Source: Chitinophaga sp. CF118 (GTDB lineage: Bacteria; Bacteroidota; Bacteroidia; Chitinophagales; Chitinophagaceae). Taken from it: 64,000 nucleotides of DNA. Below, one piece after another: positions 10,310 through 20,060 of this stretch. Every line of letters starts with the position of its first letter. Within the stretch, counting starts at the first letter, position 1. The DNA lies in the NCBI RefSeq assembly GCF_900112615.1, contig NZ_FOMK01000016.1, positions 37,384 to 101,383 of the forward strand. The letters are read 5' to 3'. The notes under the pieces were generated by a model. It was given only the letters and a program-made list of their open reading frames with translations. It was not told the DNA's origin and did not search any database. A program made the position numbers and the translations under genes.

Positions 10310-10645
10310 GGAAATCAGTTAAGCATAAATTTCTGGTTGGGAATTATTGAGTTATAAAACCAGTATCATAACAATAAATATAAAGAAGATTCTTTTGACT
10401 ATACCGGACGCAGCTGCAGCAATACCTGTAAAGTCAAATACCCAAATTAAATCCTCTCTTATCACATACTAAAACTGTTCCATATTATATTACAGCCTCT
10501 TCCGTGACTGGAAAAGTCGTTTATGACCCCACTCTGTTACTGAATTCCCCAATTGGATGAGTATATAGTTCCGCAATCTTTAAATGGACTGAGATGAAAG
10601 TTGTTGTTAGGTTGAAAGATGAATTGCGTATCGTTTTTGAAAGAG
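10310..10645. other. 336 bp intergenic region, no gene seen
   Basis: Lies between the PAS kinase start and the end of the DUF4157 gene, both minus strand. It should hold the kinase promoter and the 3' end of the DUF4157 transcript. I see no T-tract hairpin, no clear TAnnTTTG element and no ORF with coding character. Confidence 0.45.
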
Positions 10646-12550
10646 TTAATTAACACGCTTGTGTTTACCTTTTTCTTCCTGCCACTGCTCCAGCTTAGGA
10701 GTTGAAAGAGCTGAGGAATTATTCTTCTCTTCATCATTTTGTAATTTCCTGAGCCGTTCTAGTTTTACTGCAAGCTCATCCCAGAATGGTTTTTGTCCCA
10801 TTTGATCTTCATTTCCAGCAGCAGCATCAATATCCTCCAAAACTTTACTACGTGGGGTTATGATGCCATTGCCCGATCTGTTATAATCAAATCCGCTTCC
10901 AGGATCATCTATTCTTCTATCTCCCGGTGGGCCGACTTCAAGATTAAAAGGGAGGTTTAATAAAATCTTACGAGTGTTAGTGCTACCATTAAAATAATCT
11001 TGTCCAATAGATAGTAATTTATTTCCAAAAGAAGCAGCCACGCTCGGATGCAACTCAAATCCCTCATGGAGTTTTTTCAGCTTTGATTGTGAAACTTTGT
11101 GATGAATGGTGTACTTTCCATTTGGGAAAATTGATTTATTACGTGAATCCGAAGCCAAATTTCTAGCTTCAGTCCGGATGCGCCCCATAGCCCAATCTCC
11201 GGAACCTCCTCCACCTGCAGATGGAAGATTAGCATAATAGTTCTCCTGTTCTTGTTGGATATTCTCACTAAATCCAGTTAAGGCCTGTGAATGTATATCG
11301 CTAATTAGTGCACCAAATCGTTCCAGGTCAATCTGTTCTTCCTTTAGTCCCTTTATCAATTCTTTTATACTTCCCGGGTCATTAAATTTATGTTTTCTTA
11401 ATAGTGCTCTTGAATCCTTTAACCCTTTTGAATCATTATCTTTTTCCTCAGCAGATAAAACCATTTTATTTCTTTCCAGATAGCTTATAAATTTCAAAAA
11501 GGTAGAGAATTTCTTATCCTCTATGAAGGCCTCTTTTGAGATCTTCATATCTGTGTCAAAACCAAATACTTCTTCTGAAAGTGCTGAATGATTAATAGCA
11601 AAATAAAGCAGATCCTCATCCTTGCCTAAGATTGACTCCAGCACTACATATTTTTTCAGCTTTTCCCGTGCCTTCTCCAGCGTTTCTGGAGTTAATCCCT
11701 TATTCTCTCGTTCAGCTTGACTAGGTTTAGAATTATAAATTATACGGGTTAAACCATTTTTATCAAGATCATTTAAAAATTTAAACTCACTTGTTTTTAC
11801 AAACAACTCTTTTGCATCATCTTCTTTTATACCAAAGAATATCACTAATACGTCAATGGGAGTTTCAGGAATTTTTTCATCATCAGATGTTTCTTCTTTC
11901 TTCTCTTTATCTTTTTTAGGCTTTTCAGTAACTGGCAGCTTTTTTCTCACTAATTGCGCAACCGGCCCGGATGAGGTAAATTGCTGCGAAGTGGCCTTCC
12001 CATTTTGAGCAATAGTATCCATGTGTTGACTCTGCCCTGTAGCAACCTTTGTTCCCATTACATCTGCCTCCTGCTCTAACGTGGCGTTGTCATTTACAGA
12101 TACGCCTTTTAACTGTGTTGTAGGCTGCACGCGGCCCTGCGATTGTTGTACTACATGCCAGGCTTCATGGGGCAAATGTTTCTCTTCTCCGGGGCCTAAA
12201 TGAATATCCCGGTCTTGTGTAAAAGCAGCTGCCTGAAGCCGTGCCGGCCTATCTGAATTGTAATGTACTTTTACATCATCCATTGCTAATCCAGACATAT
12301 TTTCTATACCAACTTTAAGAGTGTCGGGCAATCCCGTATTATTCTTTTTTGCTGCAGGAGTATCTGTCTGCTTTGGGGAAGATTGCTTTGCCTGAATTGG
12401 AAGCGTATTCCGCCCTATAGTTCTTTTAGTAAAAAATGCCTGAGGAGTAGCTGAATCTGTTGATTTTCTGGCTGTAAAAAAAGAATTTTCCTTAACAGGA
12501 GTAGGGTCTTTTGCAGTCCGGTCAACCCGGCTGGTATACTGTTGACGCAT
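10646..12550 (-). CDS. DUF4157 (eCIS-core) domain protein, putative effector/toxin
   Basis: 634 residues, no signal peptide. After a low-complexity N-terminus, residues ~75-170 match the eCIS-core/DUF4157 fold: LPDTLKVGIENMSGLAMDDV, VHYNSDRPA, and the protease-like HEAWHVVQQSQGRV. This domain is typical of proteins linked to extracellular contractile injection systems and polymorphic toxins. A charged helical middle (200-430) follows. The C-terminal ~180 residues contain YTIHHKVSQSKLKKL near 480, FNLEVGP and a Gly/Asn-rich stretch, which could be a HNH-like nuclease domain, but I cannot confirm that. No injection-machine genes and no obvious immunity gene are nearby. Confidence 0.75.
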   Translation of the reverse strand: MRQQYTSRVDRTAKDPTPVKENSFFTARKSTDSATPQAFFTKRTIGRNTLPIQAKQSSPKQTDTPAAKKNNTGLPDTLKVGIENMSGLAMDDVKVHYNSDRPARLQAAAFTQDRDIHLGPGEEKHLPHEAWHVVQQSQGRVQPTTQLKGVSVNDNATLEQEADVMGTKVATGQSQHMDTIAQNGKATSQQFTSSGPVAQLVRKKLPVTEKPKKDKEKKEETSDDEKIPETPIDVLVIFFGIKEDDAKELFVKTSEFKFLNDLDKNGLTRIIYNSKPSQAERENKGLTPETLEKAREKLKKYVVLESILGKDEDLLYFAINHSALSEEVFGFDTDMKISKEAFIEDKKFSTFLKFISYLERNKMVLSAEEKDNDSKGLKDSRALLRKHKFNDPGSIKELIKGLKEEQIDLERFGALISDIHSQALTGFSENIQQEQENYYANLPSAGGGGSGDWAMGRIRTEARNLASDSRNKSIFPNGKYTIHHKVSQSKLKKLHEGFELHPSVAASFGNKLLSIGQDYFNGSTNTRKILLNLPFNLEVGPPGDRRIDDPGSGFDYNRSGNGIITPRSKVLEDIDAAAGNEDQMGQKPFWDELAVKLERLRKLQNDEEKNNSSALSTPKLEQWQEEKGKHKRVN

Positions 12551-12675
12551 AGAATAGGGTTAATAATAACAAATGGGCTAAACTATTACTAAGATAATAT
12601 AAAATGAGTGAAAAATAGCAAGTGGATTTTAATGATTAAAAATCGTTCTAAAGGATTCTATCCGGCGCTGAGAAA

Positions 12676-13908
12676 CTATTTTTTATGAATGCGGTATAAC
12701 CTGCCGTTGTCTGTGATGGTATACAATGCTCCATCTTTCCCTTCTGTTATATCACGAAAGCGTTGCTCTTCGCTAACCAGCAGTCTTTCCTCTCCCACTA
12801 CCTTATTCTTTTCAATAACAAGCCTGTCAATATGCATGCCGCTCAAACCACCGATAAACAGGTTATTTTTCCATTCAGGAATATTGCTACCTGAGTAGAA
12901 GGTAATACCACTGGGAGATATAACAGGATCCCAATAATAAACGGGTTGCTCAAGTCCTTCTTTCTGCTGGATACCATCTCCTACCTTTGGTCCGCTATAC
13001 TCAATCCCATAAGTTATGATGGGCCAACCATAATTTTTCCCAGGTTCAATACGATTTAATTCATCTCCTCCCCGCGGACCAAATTCTGTTTCCCAAAGAT
13101 CGCCTGTTTCCGGATGAAAGGCAAGTCCCTGTACATTTCTATGGCCATAACTAAAGATTTCAGGACGCTTATCATTCTGACCAGTAAATGGATTTCCTGC
13201 CGCTGGTTTTCCGTCTTTTGTAATGCGTAAAACTTTCCCTAACGCAGAGTTAAGGTATTGAGCCTGTGGTCTTGTTTCCAGATCTGAACGTTCTCCTGTA
13301 CTTATTATTAAATTACCATTTTTATCAAAAACGATTCTTCCTCCATAATGAAGCGTTCCTTTGTAGGCAGGTGTTGCCCTATAAATAACAGTTGCGCCTT
13401 CAATAGTTTTCTCATCTGCAGAGAGTTTTCCTTTGGCTACTGAAGTTAAATTCCCTTCAGTAAGCGGTTCGGAGAATACCCAATACACCATTCTGTTATT
13501 ACTAAAATCCGGATCTACCCGAAGTCCAAGCAGTCCACCCTGTCCGGCAGAATTTACCTTGGGAATGCCTGTAATAGGAGCGCTCAGCTGTCCTGATACC
13601 GTAGCTATAAGCATCACACCCTCTTTTTCAGTAATAAGCAATCTTCCATCTGGTAAGCTGGTAATACCCCACGGACTTTTGAGGTCGCTGGTTAAAACCG
13701 TCGCTTCATAAGGAGTTTTAGTTTTCACACCCGCAATCCGGGTTTGCCCGGCAAATGCCGGCTTATAATCTGAATTGGGAGATTTAGTTTCAACGGGAGC
13801 ATGAGCACTGCTATCCGGCCCATTTTCGACAGGTTTCACCGATGGTGAGCTACAGGCTGCAAGGCCAAATATTATCCCTGAAATAATTGTCAGAATAGGT
13901 TTTCCCAT
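12676..13908 (-). CDS. PQQ-dependent sugar dehydrogenase-like lipoprotein (YliI/Asd family)
   Basis: 410 residues from the ATG at 13908; a TTG three codons earlier is less likely. The signal peptide ends in lipobox GLAAC, followed by a Ser/Pro/Glu-rich linker and a six-bladed beta-propeller of the glucose/sorbosone dehydrogenase family. Family motifs are LHYGGRIVFDKNGNL, GHRNVQGLAFHPETGDLW, EFGPRGGDELNRI and NYGWP. It would oxidise soluble aldoses with PQQ in the periplasm or at the cell surface. No PQQ biosynthesis genes are in the window, so cofactor supply is unknown. Monocistronic as far as can be seen. Confidence 0.9.
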   Translation of the reverse strand: MGKPILTIISGIIFGLAACSSPSVKPVENGPDSSAHAPVETKSPNSDYKPAFAGQTRIAGVKTKTPYEATVLTSDLKSPWGITSLPDGRLLITEKEGVMLIATVSGQLSAPITGIPKVNSAGQGGLLGLRVDPDFSNNRMVYWVFSEPLTEGNLTSVAKGKLSADEKTIEGATVIYRATPAYKGTLHYGGRIVFDKNGNLIISTGERSDLETRPQAQYLNSALGKVLRITKDGKPAAGNPFTGQNDKRPEIFSYGHRNVQGLAFHPETGDLWETEFGPRGGDELNRIEPGKNYGWPIITYGIEYSGPKVGDGIQQKEGLEQPVYYWDPVISPSGITFYSGSNIPEWKNNLFIGGLSGMHIDRLVIEKNKVVGEERLLVSEEQRFRDITEGKDGALYTITDNGRLYRIHKK

Positions 13909-14010
13909 AAGTTTCAATTTATCTTAAAAAATTGATTTGTTCTTCACACGTGCTGGCGTTGGTTTCTTTGAGGTCCTGAAGGTACAATTTTATCTGAATT
14001 TCATAACTTT

Positions 14011-14050
14011 GAAAAAGAGGGTGCCTTCTGTTTTTAAAAGACGCCCTCTT
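14011..14050 (-). terminator. Rho-independent terminator after the sigma/FecR/SusCD/TlpA operon
   Basis: Read on the minus strand, AAGAGGGCG pairs with TGCCCTCTT-type sequence (seven perfect pairs plus one G-T) around an 18-nt A/T-rich loop, followed by a TTTTT run. It lies about 40 bp past the TlpA-like gene's stop, the right place to end the operon. Confidence 0.7.
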
Positions 14051-14090
14051 GTGATTCCGACGATACAAAGGTAGAGGAATAAATAGTCAA

Positions 14091-15176
14091 CTAATTACTG
14101 TTTCCCAGTATTTCATGCAGCTTAATTTCCAGGTCTTTTCCGCGAAGGTTTTTTGCAATGATTTTCCCTTCTTTATCCAGGAGGAAATTTTGTGGTATGC
14201 TTTGTATAGCATATAATCTGGCCACAACGTTCCCCCAAAAGTTCAGGTCTGATAGATGTGTCCAGCCAGTAAGTCCATCGTCGTGGATCGCTTTTATCCA
14301 TTTGGCTTTGGCCCCCGGCGCATCCAGCGAAACACTGATGATAGTAAAATCCTTGTCCTTGTATTGGTTAAAAGCACTCACAACAGCTGGATTCTCATGC
14401 CTGCAGGGTTTACACCAGCTAGCCCAGAAATCGAGCAGAACATACTTGCCTTTAAAATCATGTAATGACACGTTATTGCCGGATGTATCTGCTTCGGTAA
14501 AATCAGGAGCCATCTGGCCAACGGCGGTTTTCTTAATATCCTGCAGCAGCTGGTAATAAGCCGCTACGGCTTTTTTGGCCTTTAATGCATCAGACAAATA
14601 ATCATAAACAGGTATTACGCGTTCGGGATCAGGCATTATACCGGCATACTCTTTCAATGCATCAAAACTCACAAGGCTACCAGGATGTGTTTTAATGAAT
14701 TGCTCTAAAATATCATTACGTTGTTGTTGTAAGGCCTTTCTGTCAGCTTCATCGGCTGCGGCCTTTTTATCGCTGACAGGCTTTAATGCCAGCCGCAGAT
14801 TATTAAGGTCCATATTCAGCGGGGTGCCGCTGATTTTAATATCCTTAACAGAATCAAGACTTTTAATAGTGATCACACCGGGCTCAAGGTAAAAGTTAAA
14901 CCGGTGGTCGGCAGGGATATCATCCATTCCTGTTCCATGTTCATTGATAAACACAGTGCCCAGGACTGCCTCTTCTATATTACCGTTAAAGTTGAACTTA
15001 CCTTTTTCAGGCAGTATAGAATCTCGGAAAAAACTATCACCTGATCTATACATAAGATAAACTTTTGCAGGCGCTTCCAGTTTTGCTATTTCCCCTCTGA
15101 TGTTAAATTTCTTTTCCTGTGCTGTTGCAAGCACCGGAAATATTATTGCGATTATACAAGCTAATATATTATTCAT
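14091..15176 (-). CDS. Exported thioredoxin-like protein (DUF4369 + TlpA/AhpC-TSA domain)
   Basis: 361 residues with a cleavable signal peptide ending near TAQE. The N-terminal ~100 residues match the DUF4369 beta-rich domain (FNIRGEIAKLEAPAKVYLMY). Residues ~220-361 are a TlpA-like thioredoxin fold with the redox motif WASWCKPCRHENP and the family pieces LDFWASW and SIPQNFLLDKEGKI. It would act as a thiol-disulfide oxidoreductase or peroxiredoxin-like protein in the periplasm. It starts 11 bp after SusD and is the last gene of the SusCD operon, a frequent arrangement in Chitinophagaceae and Sphingobacteriia. Confidence 0.93.
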   Translation of the reverse strand: MNNILACIIAIIFPVLATAQEKKFNIRGEIAKLEAPAKVYLMYRSGDSFFRDSILPEKGKFNFNGNIEEAVLGTVFINEHGTGMDDIPADHRFNFYLEPGVITIKSLDSVKDIKISGTPLNMDLNNLRLALKPVSDKKAAADEADRKALQQQRNDILEQFIKTHPGSLVSFDALKEYAGIMPDPERVIPVYDYLSDALKAKKAVAAYYQLLQDIKKTAVGQMAPDFTEADTSGNNVSLHDFKGKYVLLDFWASWCKPCRHENPAVVSAFNQYKDKDFTIISVSLDAPGAKAKWIKAIHDDGLTGWTHLSDLNFWGNVVARLYAIQSIPQNFLLDKEGKIIAKNLRGKDLEIKLHEILGNSN

Positions 15177-15187
15177 CTCATTGTCGG

Positions 15188-16573
15188 TTAATAATTGGAA
15201 GGGTTCGGTTTAAGCGCTGGATTATTTGCCAGTTCTGTAGCCGGAATAGGAAGCAGTACAGAAGTGTTTTTCCATGTATTGGGTTTTTCTGCAGTCATCA
15301 CCGCATCAATACGACCAGTACGCACCAGGTCTATCCAGCGATGACCATAACCCTCTCCGAACAACTCTACTCTCCTCTCTTGTTCTACGGCCAGCAGCAC
15401 ATCATCTTTAGTAGTAGCGCTGGTCCCTGTAAGTCCCGCTCTAGCCCGTATGACATTGATATCATCTATAGCTCCCTGCAGATTATCCTGTTGGGCTCTT
15501 GCCTCTGCCCGGATCAGATATTGTTCCGCCAAACGTAGCAGCATAAAATCTTCTATTGCGGCAGAACTGGTAGGTGTGCTGGTAGCTTTATACTTATAAT
15601 CATAATTAAAGGTAGTACCTGAAATAGTACCGGTGCCAATCCACGCCGTTTTACGGGCATCACCTGTTTCAAATGCATTGTAAAGCTCCGGACGGATCTG
15701 TGTAATTCGTATTAAAGCAGTATTGGCCGTGGGCACATTTATACCAGCGAAATAGGTATAATTATCATTAGCTCCACCGGCAGTATTAACCTGCCAGATG
15801 GCTTCCTTGCTGCCTCTTAAAAAAACTTTGTTCAGATCCGGCAACAGCGAAAAATCTGATAAAGAAATTAAAACACTGGCTTTGGCTTCTGCATTCGCCC
15901 AGTCCTGCTGATATAAATATACCCTTGCCAGCAGTGCGGTTGCCATCCATTTATTAAAGCGTCCGTTTCTTACCGAACCAACAGGCAATACTGCTTCCGC
16001 TTCTTTCAAGTCTGTGGTTATGGCCTCCAGCACAGTAGCTTTGGGAGTACGTGGCATCGTGGAGGTTATCGTTACATTTGTTGTTTTGATCAGCGGCACA
16101 TCGCCGAAATAACAAGTCAGATAAAGATGGCAAAATGCTCTGAATATTTTTGCTTCAGAGATATATACAGCTTTTAAGCTGTCTGATACAGGACTGCCTG
16201 GTACTTTTTCTATAATGCTGTTCGCCTGGTAAATCACCTGGTAAAATATTGTCCAGATATTCAGCAGATCATTATTAGCAGGCGGTATGCTGTTATTCAT
16301 AAAGCCATCGTAAGTGTCAAGTCCATACGTAAACTCATCTGCATTAACGCCCATCAGGAAATCTCCCTGGTAAGTAAGAAAGTTGGAAGGTTTTAAAGCA
16401 TAGGTATAGAGCCCGTTTACAGCTGCCAGGGTATTTGTGGCATTATCAAAAACAGCTTCGGATGTGATCTGATCTTTTGGTTGATCTATTTCAAGGTATT
16501 TGCGGCAACCGCTCAGTGTACCTGTAAAATACAGGGCGGCCATCATAAATATGATACGTTTAATATTTTGCAT
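15188..16573 (-). CDS. RagB/SusD family outer membrane nutrient-binding lipoprotein
   Basis: 461 residues. The signal peptide carries lipobox TLSGC, followed by RKYLEIDQPKDQIT, a standard SusD N-terminus. TPR-like helices and the C-terminal RagB/SusD block (LLRLAEQYLIRAEARAQ, VEQERRVELFGEGYGHRWIDLVRTG) are clear. It sits on the SusC barrel and captures ligand at the cell surface. It follows SusC by 11 bp. Ligand unknown: no polysaccharide lyase or glycosidase is in this operon, and the C-terminal TlpA partner suggests a non-glycan or peptide-like substrate is equally possible. Confidence 0.95.
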   Translation of the reverse strand: MQNIKRIIFMMAALYFTGTLSGCRKYLEIDQPKDQITSEAVFDNATNTLAAVNGLYTYALKPSNFLTYQGDFLMGVNADEFTYGLDTYDGFMNNSIPPANNDLLNIWTIFYQVIYQANSIIEKVPGSPVSDSLKAVYISEAKIFRAFCHLYLTCYFGDVPLIKTTNVTITSTMPRTPKATVLEAITTDLKEAEAVLPVGSVRNGRFNKWMATALLARVYLYQQDWANAEAKASVLISLSDFSLLPDLNKVFLRGSKEAIWQVNTAGGANDNYTYFAGINVPTANTALIRITQIRPELYNAFETGDARKTAWIGTGTISGTTFNYDYKYKATSTPTSSAAIEDFMLLRLAEQYLIRAEARAQQDNLQGAIDDINVIRARAGLTGTSATTKDDVLLAVEQERRVELFGEGYGHRWIDLVRTGRIDAVMTAEKPNTWKNTSVLLPIPATELANNPALKPNPSNY

Positions 16574-16584
16574 AAGCTTTTGCT

Positions 16585-19500
16585 TTAAAAAGTTAATTTA
16601 ACACCGCCTGTTAAAGTCTTCAATACAGGTGTTGCATTCTTTACTTCCGGATCAAGTCCTTTATACGGACTTATCGTGAACAGGTTTTGCCCCTGCACAT
16701 AGATGATCATATTTTGCGCTCTTATTTTTTGCACCAGCTTAACGGGTAGCTGATAGGAAAAAGAAAGCGTTTTCAACCTGATATAGGAGGCATCCGAATA
16801 AGCAGCATTGGATGCATACAACCTGTTCACATACGCTGATCCTATTGGCAGGGAAGCGCTGGTAGTTAACCCGGGACGACTGGCCTGAGGATTGGTGAGC
16901 GACCAGTAATCTTCTGCCAGATAAGCGGGCAGATTGACCTTGTAACCTACCGGGAAGTAATACGCTCTCAAAGCATTAAAACCATTTTGTTTCGCGAATT
17001 GAAAAAACAAATCGAGGCTGAAGTTTTTATAGCTGAACGTATTACCCATTCCCCCATAATACTTAGGGTCTAAAGAGCCAATGTTCACATAATCGTTAGA
17101 GGAAGTAAGGCTGCCATCTTTATTACGGTCTTCAAACTGAGGTACGCCGGTTGAATCCGAAATACCTGTATAATGATAGCCCCTGAATAAATTTAGAGGC
17201 TGTCCGACTACATAGTAGTTGGCATATGCTGATGAAGCCAGACCGGGAAATTTCACCAATGTATTTTTCGGAATGGTAATATTGAAAGTGGTTTGCCAGC
17301 GGAAGTTTTTAGTAGCGACGTTAGTCGTACTCAGCTCAAACTCCCAGCTGGTGTTTTGTACCAGCGCAGGCATATTGGCCTGATAATAACCAAATCCGCT
17401 TTGTGCAGGCAGAGGAGTCTGTACCAGTTGATTGTCCGAACGGCTGCGGTAAAAAGTGGATGTAAATAAAATACGGTCTTTCAGAAAACCCAATTCCAGT
17501 GCCAGTTCCAACTTCTTATTGGTTTCCCAGCGATATTCCGGGTTAGCAATATTGTTGGCATACAAGCCCAGGTTACCATTATAAGCCTGTTGATTGCTGG
17601 TATATGTTTCAAGATATCTGTAATCATTGATCTGGTCATTACCACTAATACCATAACTGCCTCTCAGTTTTCCAAAGCTTAAAACCGGAGCTAGCTGTTC
17701 CATCATCTTCTCTCCGGAGAATATCCAGGCACCTCCAACCGACCAGAAATTACCAAACCGTTTTCCTGGACCGAAACGGGAAGAGCCATCTCTCCTGAAT
17801 GAACCATTGAAGATATATTTATCCTGCCAGCGAAAATTCAATCTTCCAAATCCGGAGATATATTTATACTGTGAGCTGGTAAGCGTTGTAGCCGTAATAG
17901 TACTTGCAGCGGAAATACTTTCTATCAGATCGTCGCTGGTAAAATTGATTCCTGTTATGGAATTGCTCTGGGAAGCGCTGGACTGTATAGTTCCACCGGC
18001 CATAGCATTTAGTACCCCTTTACTTATCTTCCTGGTATAATCCAATTGTGGTTCTACAATATAAGTTTGCACACTGCTGTTACCAAAAGTAGCCGAGCTT
18101 TTAGTCGCAGAGCTGGATGTAGGATTGAAAGCAGTAGTAGGAGCCACTACTTGCTGGCTCATATGCATCTTGGTGAATCCCATATTCACCCTGGCAATCA
18201 ATCCAGGTGTTAGCGCATATCTCAACGATGCATTTGTTATAAAATTATCAGTCGCCGTTTTACCCACTTTATTCAGATATGACCAGGGATTTGTAAGTGG
18301 CGCCGTTGTATTACTCTGTATCCAATATAGTTTGCCGGTAGTATCGTAATGCGGAAAATTTGGTGGCGCATAAATAGCCAGGTAAGGATCTGATGCCAGC
18401 GTTTTAATATTATCATTCGTATAGGTAACGGATGTATTTACATTGAATCGCTTATCGGTGGAGTTATGGTCAATATTAATATGACCATCTACCCTGTTAT
18501 AATAATTATCTCCATAAATGACGGCCCCCTCATGATGATAACCTGTGCTTAACAGATAACGGGTGTTTTCCTTACCACCGGATAAGGAAGTCTTTACATT
18601 GGTAAGTGGAGCTGTATTACCAAGTATCAGTTTCGGAAAATTCGTATAGGCTTTTTGGTCCCATAATAAAAGATCCTGTGCATTACTTGTAGTGGGTGTG
18701 ATATTGTCAGCAACAAAGGCTTTTTTTCGTATGTTAAGGTATTGATCGGTATTCAAAAATTCTGGCACACGGGTAGTAACGCTTGCACCGGAATATACAT
18801 TTACATCAAATTTTGTTTTACCTGCCTTTCCTTTTTTCGTGGTGATCAATACTACTCCGTTAGAACCGCGGGAACCATAAATGGCCGTAGCATCTGCATC
18901 TTTTAAAACGGTAATGCTTTCCACATCCAGCGGATTGATACCATTCAGGGGGCTTACAGCCCCGGCAGCGGTGTTAACGTTACTGAGAGATGTAGCCGGA
19001 ATGGGGATACCATCTATTATATACAGCGGATTGGAAAGCGCGGAAATAGAGTTATTGCCCCTTATCTGCATTGTAATGCCGGAACCGGGAATACCGTTGG
19101 CACTGGTAACCAACACCCCAGGCATACGGCCTTGTAAAGCTGCCAGTATATTCGTAACCGGTTGTTTTTCTATGTCTGCACTTTTTATAGTACTTAAACC
19201 ACCTGTATTGAAACGCTGAATGGTAGTACCATAAGCTACTACCTGCACTTCGTCCAGCTTGCTTTGCGCCTGTTTCAGTACTGCCGTTACTTTCACCGCA
19301 TTGTCTGTTACATCAATGTTGGTGATATATTTTTCGTATCCCACAAAAGATATCTCTACCCTGTATTTTCCGTTCGCCATATTCTTCAATGTAAACGCAC
19401 CATTTTCATTAGCGGCTGCAGATTTGTTCCGGCCAATGATCCTGATGGAAGCGTTTTGAAGAGGCTGACCATTTTCATTGAGTACCACTCCATTCACATC

Positions 19501-19917
19501 GTGAATTGTATCTACCGGTATTACAGGCTCATTGAAAAGCGGAGTAACATCGGGCTTACGCGAGATGAAAACGGTTTTTGGTGCAATCGTATAAGTAAGC
19601 GGCTGATCTTTTAAAACAATATCCAGGAGATCCGTCAAGGGCATATTACGCACGGAAAAAGAAACTGGCTGTGTATTTTCCAGCGCGCCTTTGTTATAAA
19701 AAAACACATAACCGGTTTGCAACTTGATCTCTGCAAATACCTTCTTTAAAGGAAATTCCCTGGCCGATAAGGTAATAGTCTGAGAAAAAACACCGGCTGA
19801 AACATGCGTTAAACACACGAACAGGAAAAAAGCAATTACTCGCATGACACGCAGTATTTGGTTGACACAGTCACGCCGCCACGGGCGCGGCAAAAGCAAA
19901 ACATCGAATTTTTGCAT
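16585..19917 (-). CDS. SusC/RagA family TonB-linked outer membrane receptor with STN domain
   Basis: 1110 residues from the ATG at 19917; the longer frame opens at a GTG inside the leader hairpin and is unlikely. The signal peptide covers residues ~20-45 (VIAFFLFVCLTHVSAG). Next come a Secretin/TonB short N-terminal (STN) signalling domain (~48-110), a carboxypeptidase-regulatory-like beta domain (~140-215), a TonB plug with MQIRGNNSISALSNPLYIIDG and VLKDADATAIYGSRG, and a 22-strand barrel. The STN domain is the part that talks to the FecR anti-sigma factor encoded just upstream, so ligand import is probably coupled to transcription of this operon. Confidence 0.95.
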   Translation of the reverse strand: MQKFDVLLLPRPWRRDCVNQILRVMRVIAFFLFVCLTHVSAGVFSQTITLSAREFPLKKVFAEIKLQTGYVFFYNKGALENTQPVSFSVRNMPLTDLLDIVLKDQPLTYTIAPKTVFISRKPDVTPLFNEPVIPVDTIHDVNGVVLNENGQPLQNASIRIIGRNKSAAANENGAFTLKNMANGKYRVEISFVGYEKYITNIDVTDNAVKVTAVLKQAQSKLDEVQVVAYGTTIQRFNTGGLSTIKSADIEKQPVTNILAALQGRMPGVLVTSANGIPGSGITMQIRGNNSISALSNPLYIIDGIPIPATSLSNVNTAAGAVSPLNGINPLDVESITVLKDADATAIYGSRGSNGVVLITTKKGKAGKTKFDVNVYSGASVTTRVPEFLNTDQYLNIRKKAFVADNITPTTSNAQDLLLWDQKAYTNFPKLILGNTAPLTNVKTSLSGGKENTRYLLSTGYHHEGAVIYGDNYYNRVDGHINIDHNSTDKRFNVNTSVTYTNDNIKTLASDPYLAIYAPPNFPHYDTTGKLYWIQSNTTAPLTNPWSYLNKVGKTATDNFITNASLRYALTPGLIARVNMGFTKMHMSQQVVAPTTAFNPTSSSATKSSATFGNSSVQTYIVEPQLDYTRKISKGVLNAMAGGTIQSSASQSNSITGINFTSDDLIESISAASTITATTLTSSQYKYISGFGRLNFRWQDKYIFNGSFRRDGSSRFGPGKRFGNFWSVGGAWIFSGEKMMEQLAPVLSFGKLRGSYGISGNDQINDYRYLETYTSNQQAYNGNLGLYANNIANPEYRWETNKKLELALELGFLKDRILFTSTFYRSRSDNQLVQTPLPAQSGFGYYQANMPALVQNTSWEFELSTTNVATKNFRWQTTFNITIPKNTLVKFPGLASSAYANYYVVGQPLNLFRGYHYTGISDSTGVPQFEDRNKDGSLTSSNDYVNIGSLDPKYYGGMGNTFSYKNFSLDLFFQFAKQNGFNALRAYYFPVGYKVNLPAYLAEDYWSLTNPQASRPGLTTSASLPIGSAYVNRLYASNAAYSDASYIRLKTLSFSYQLPVKLVQKIRAQNMIIYVQGQNLFTISPYKGLDPEVKNATPVLKTLTGGVKLTF

Positions 19918-19988
19918 AGATTTGCAATAGTTTGGTTGATTAAATAATTGACATTCACATTGCTCAATAAGGATCGGCCTGACAATAC

Positions 19989-20028
19989 AGCCGGAAGTGG
20001 TTCCAAGCACCTCCGGCTTCTTTTTTTT
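19989..20028 (+). terminator. Hairpin with T8 tract in the FecR-SusC gap (terminator-shaped on the plus strand)
   Basis: AGCCGGAAGTG at 19989-19999 pairs with CACCTCCGGCT at 20008-20018 (one mismatch, which becomes G-T on the minus strand) and is followed on the plus strand by a run of eight T. The transcribed genes here are on the minus strand, where the hairpin sits in the 143-nt untranslated leader of SusC behind an A-run. It may stop antisense transcription, or act as a leader RNA structure or processing site. Confidence 0.5.
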
Positions 20029-20060
20029 AATGACTGATCCTCTGTATTAATTGGTTGACC

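Noticed and set aside
10537..10737. 66-residue minus-strand frame at the end of the DUF4157 gene
   Set aside because: Overlaps the real gene in another frame and has no coding character.
19918..20010. 31-codon N-terminal extension of SusC from a GTG
   Set aside because: The extension runs through the leader hairpin, is Cys-rich and unlike SusC; the ATG at 19917 gives a normal signal peptide.
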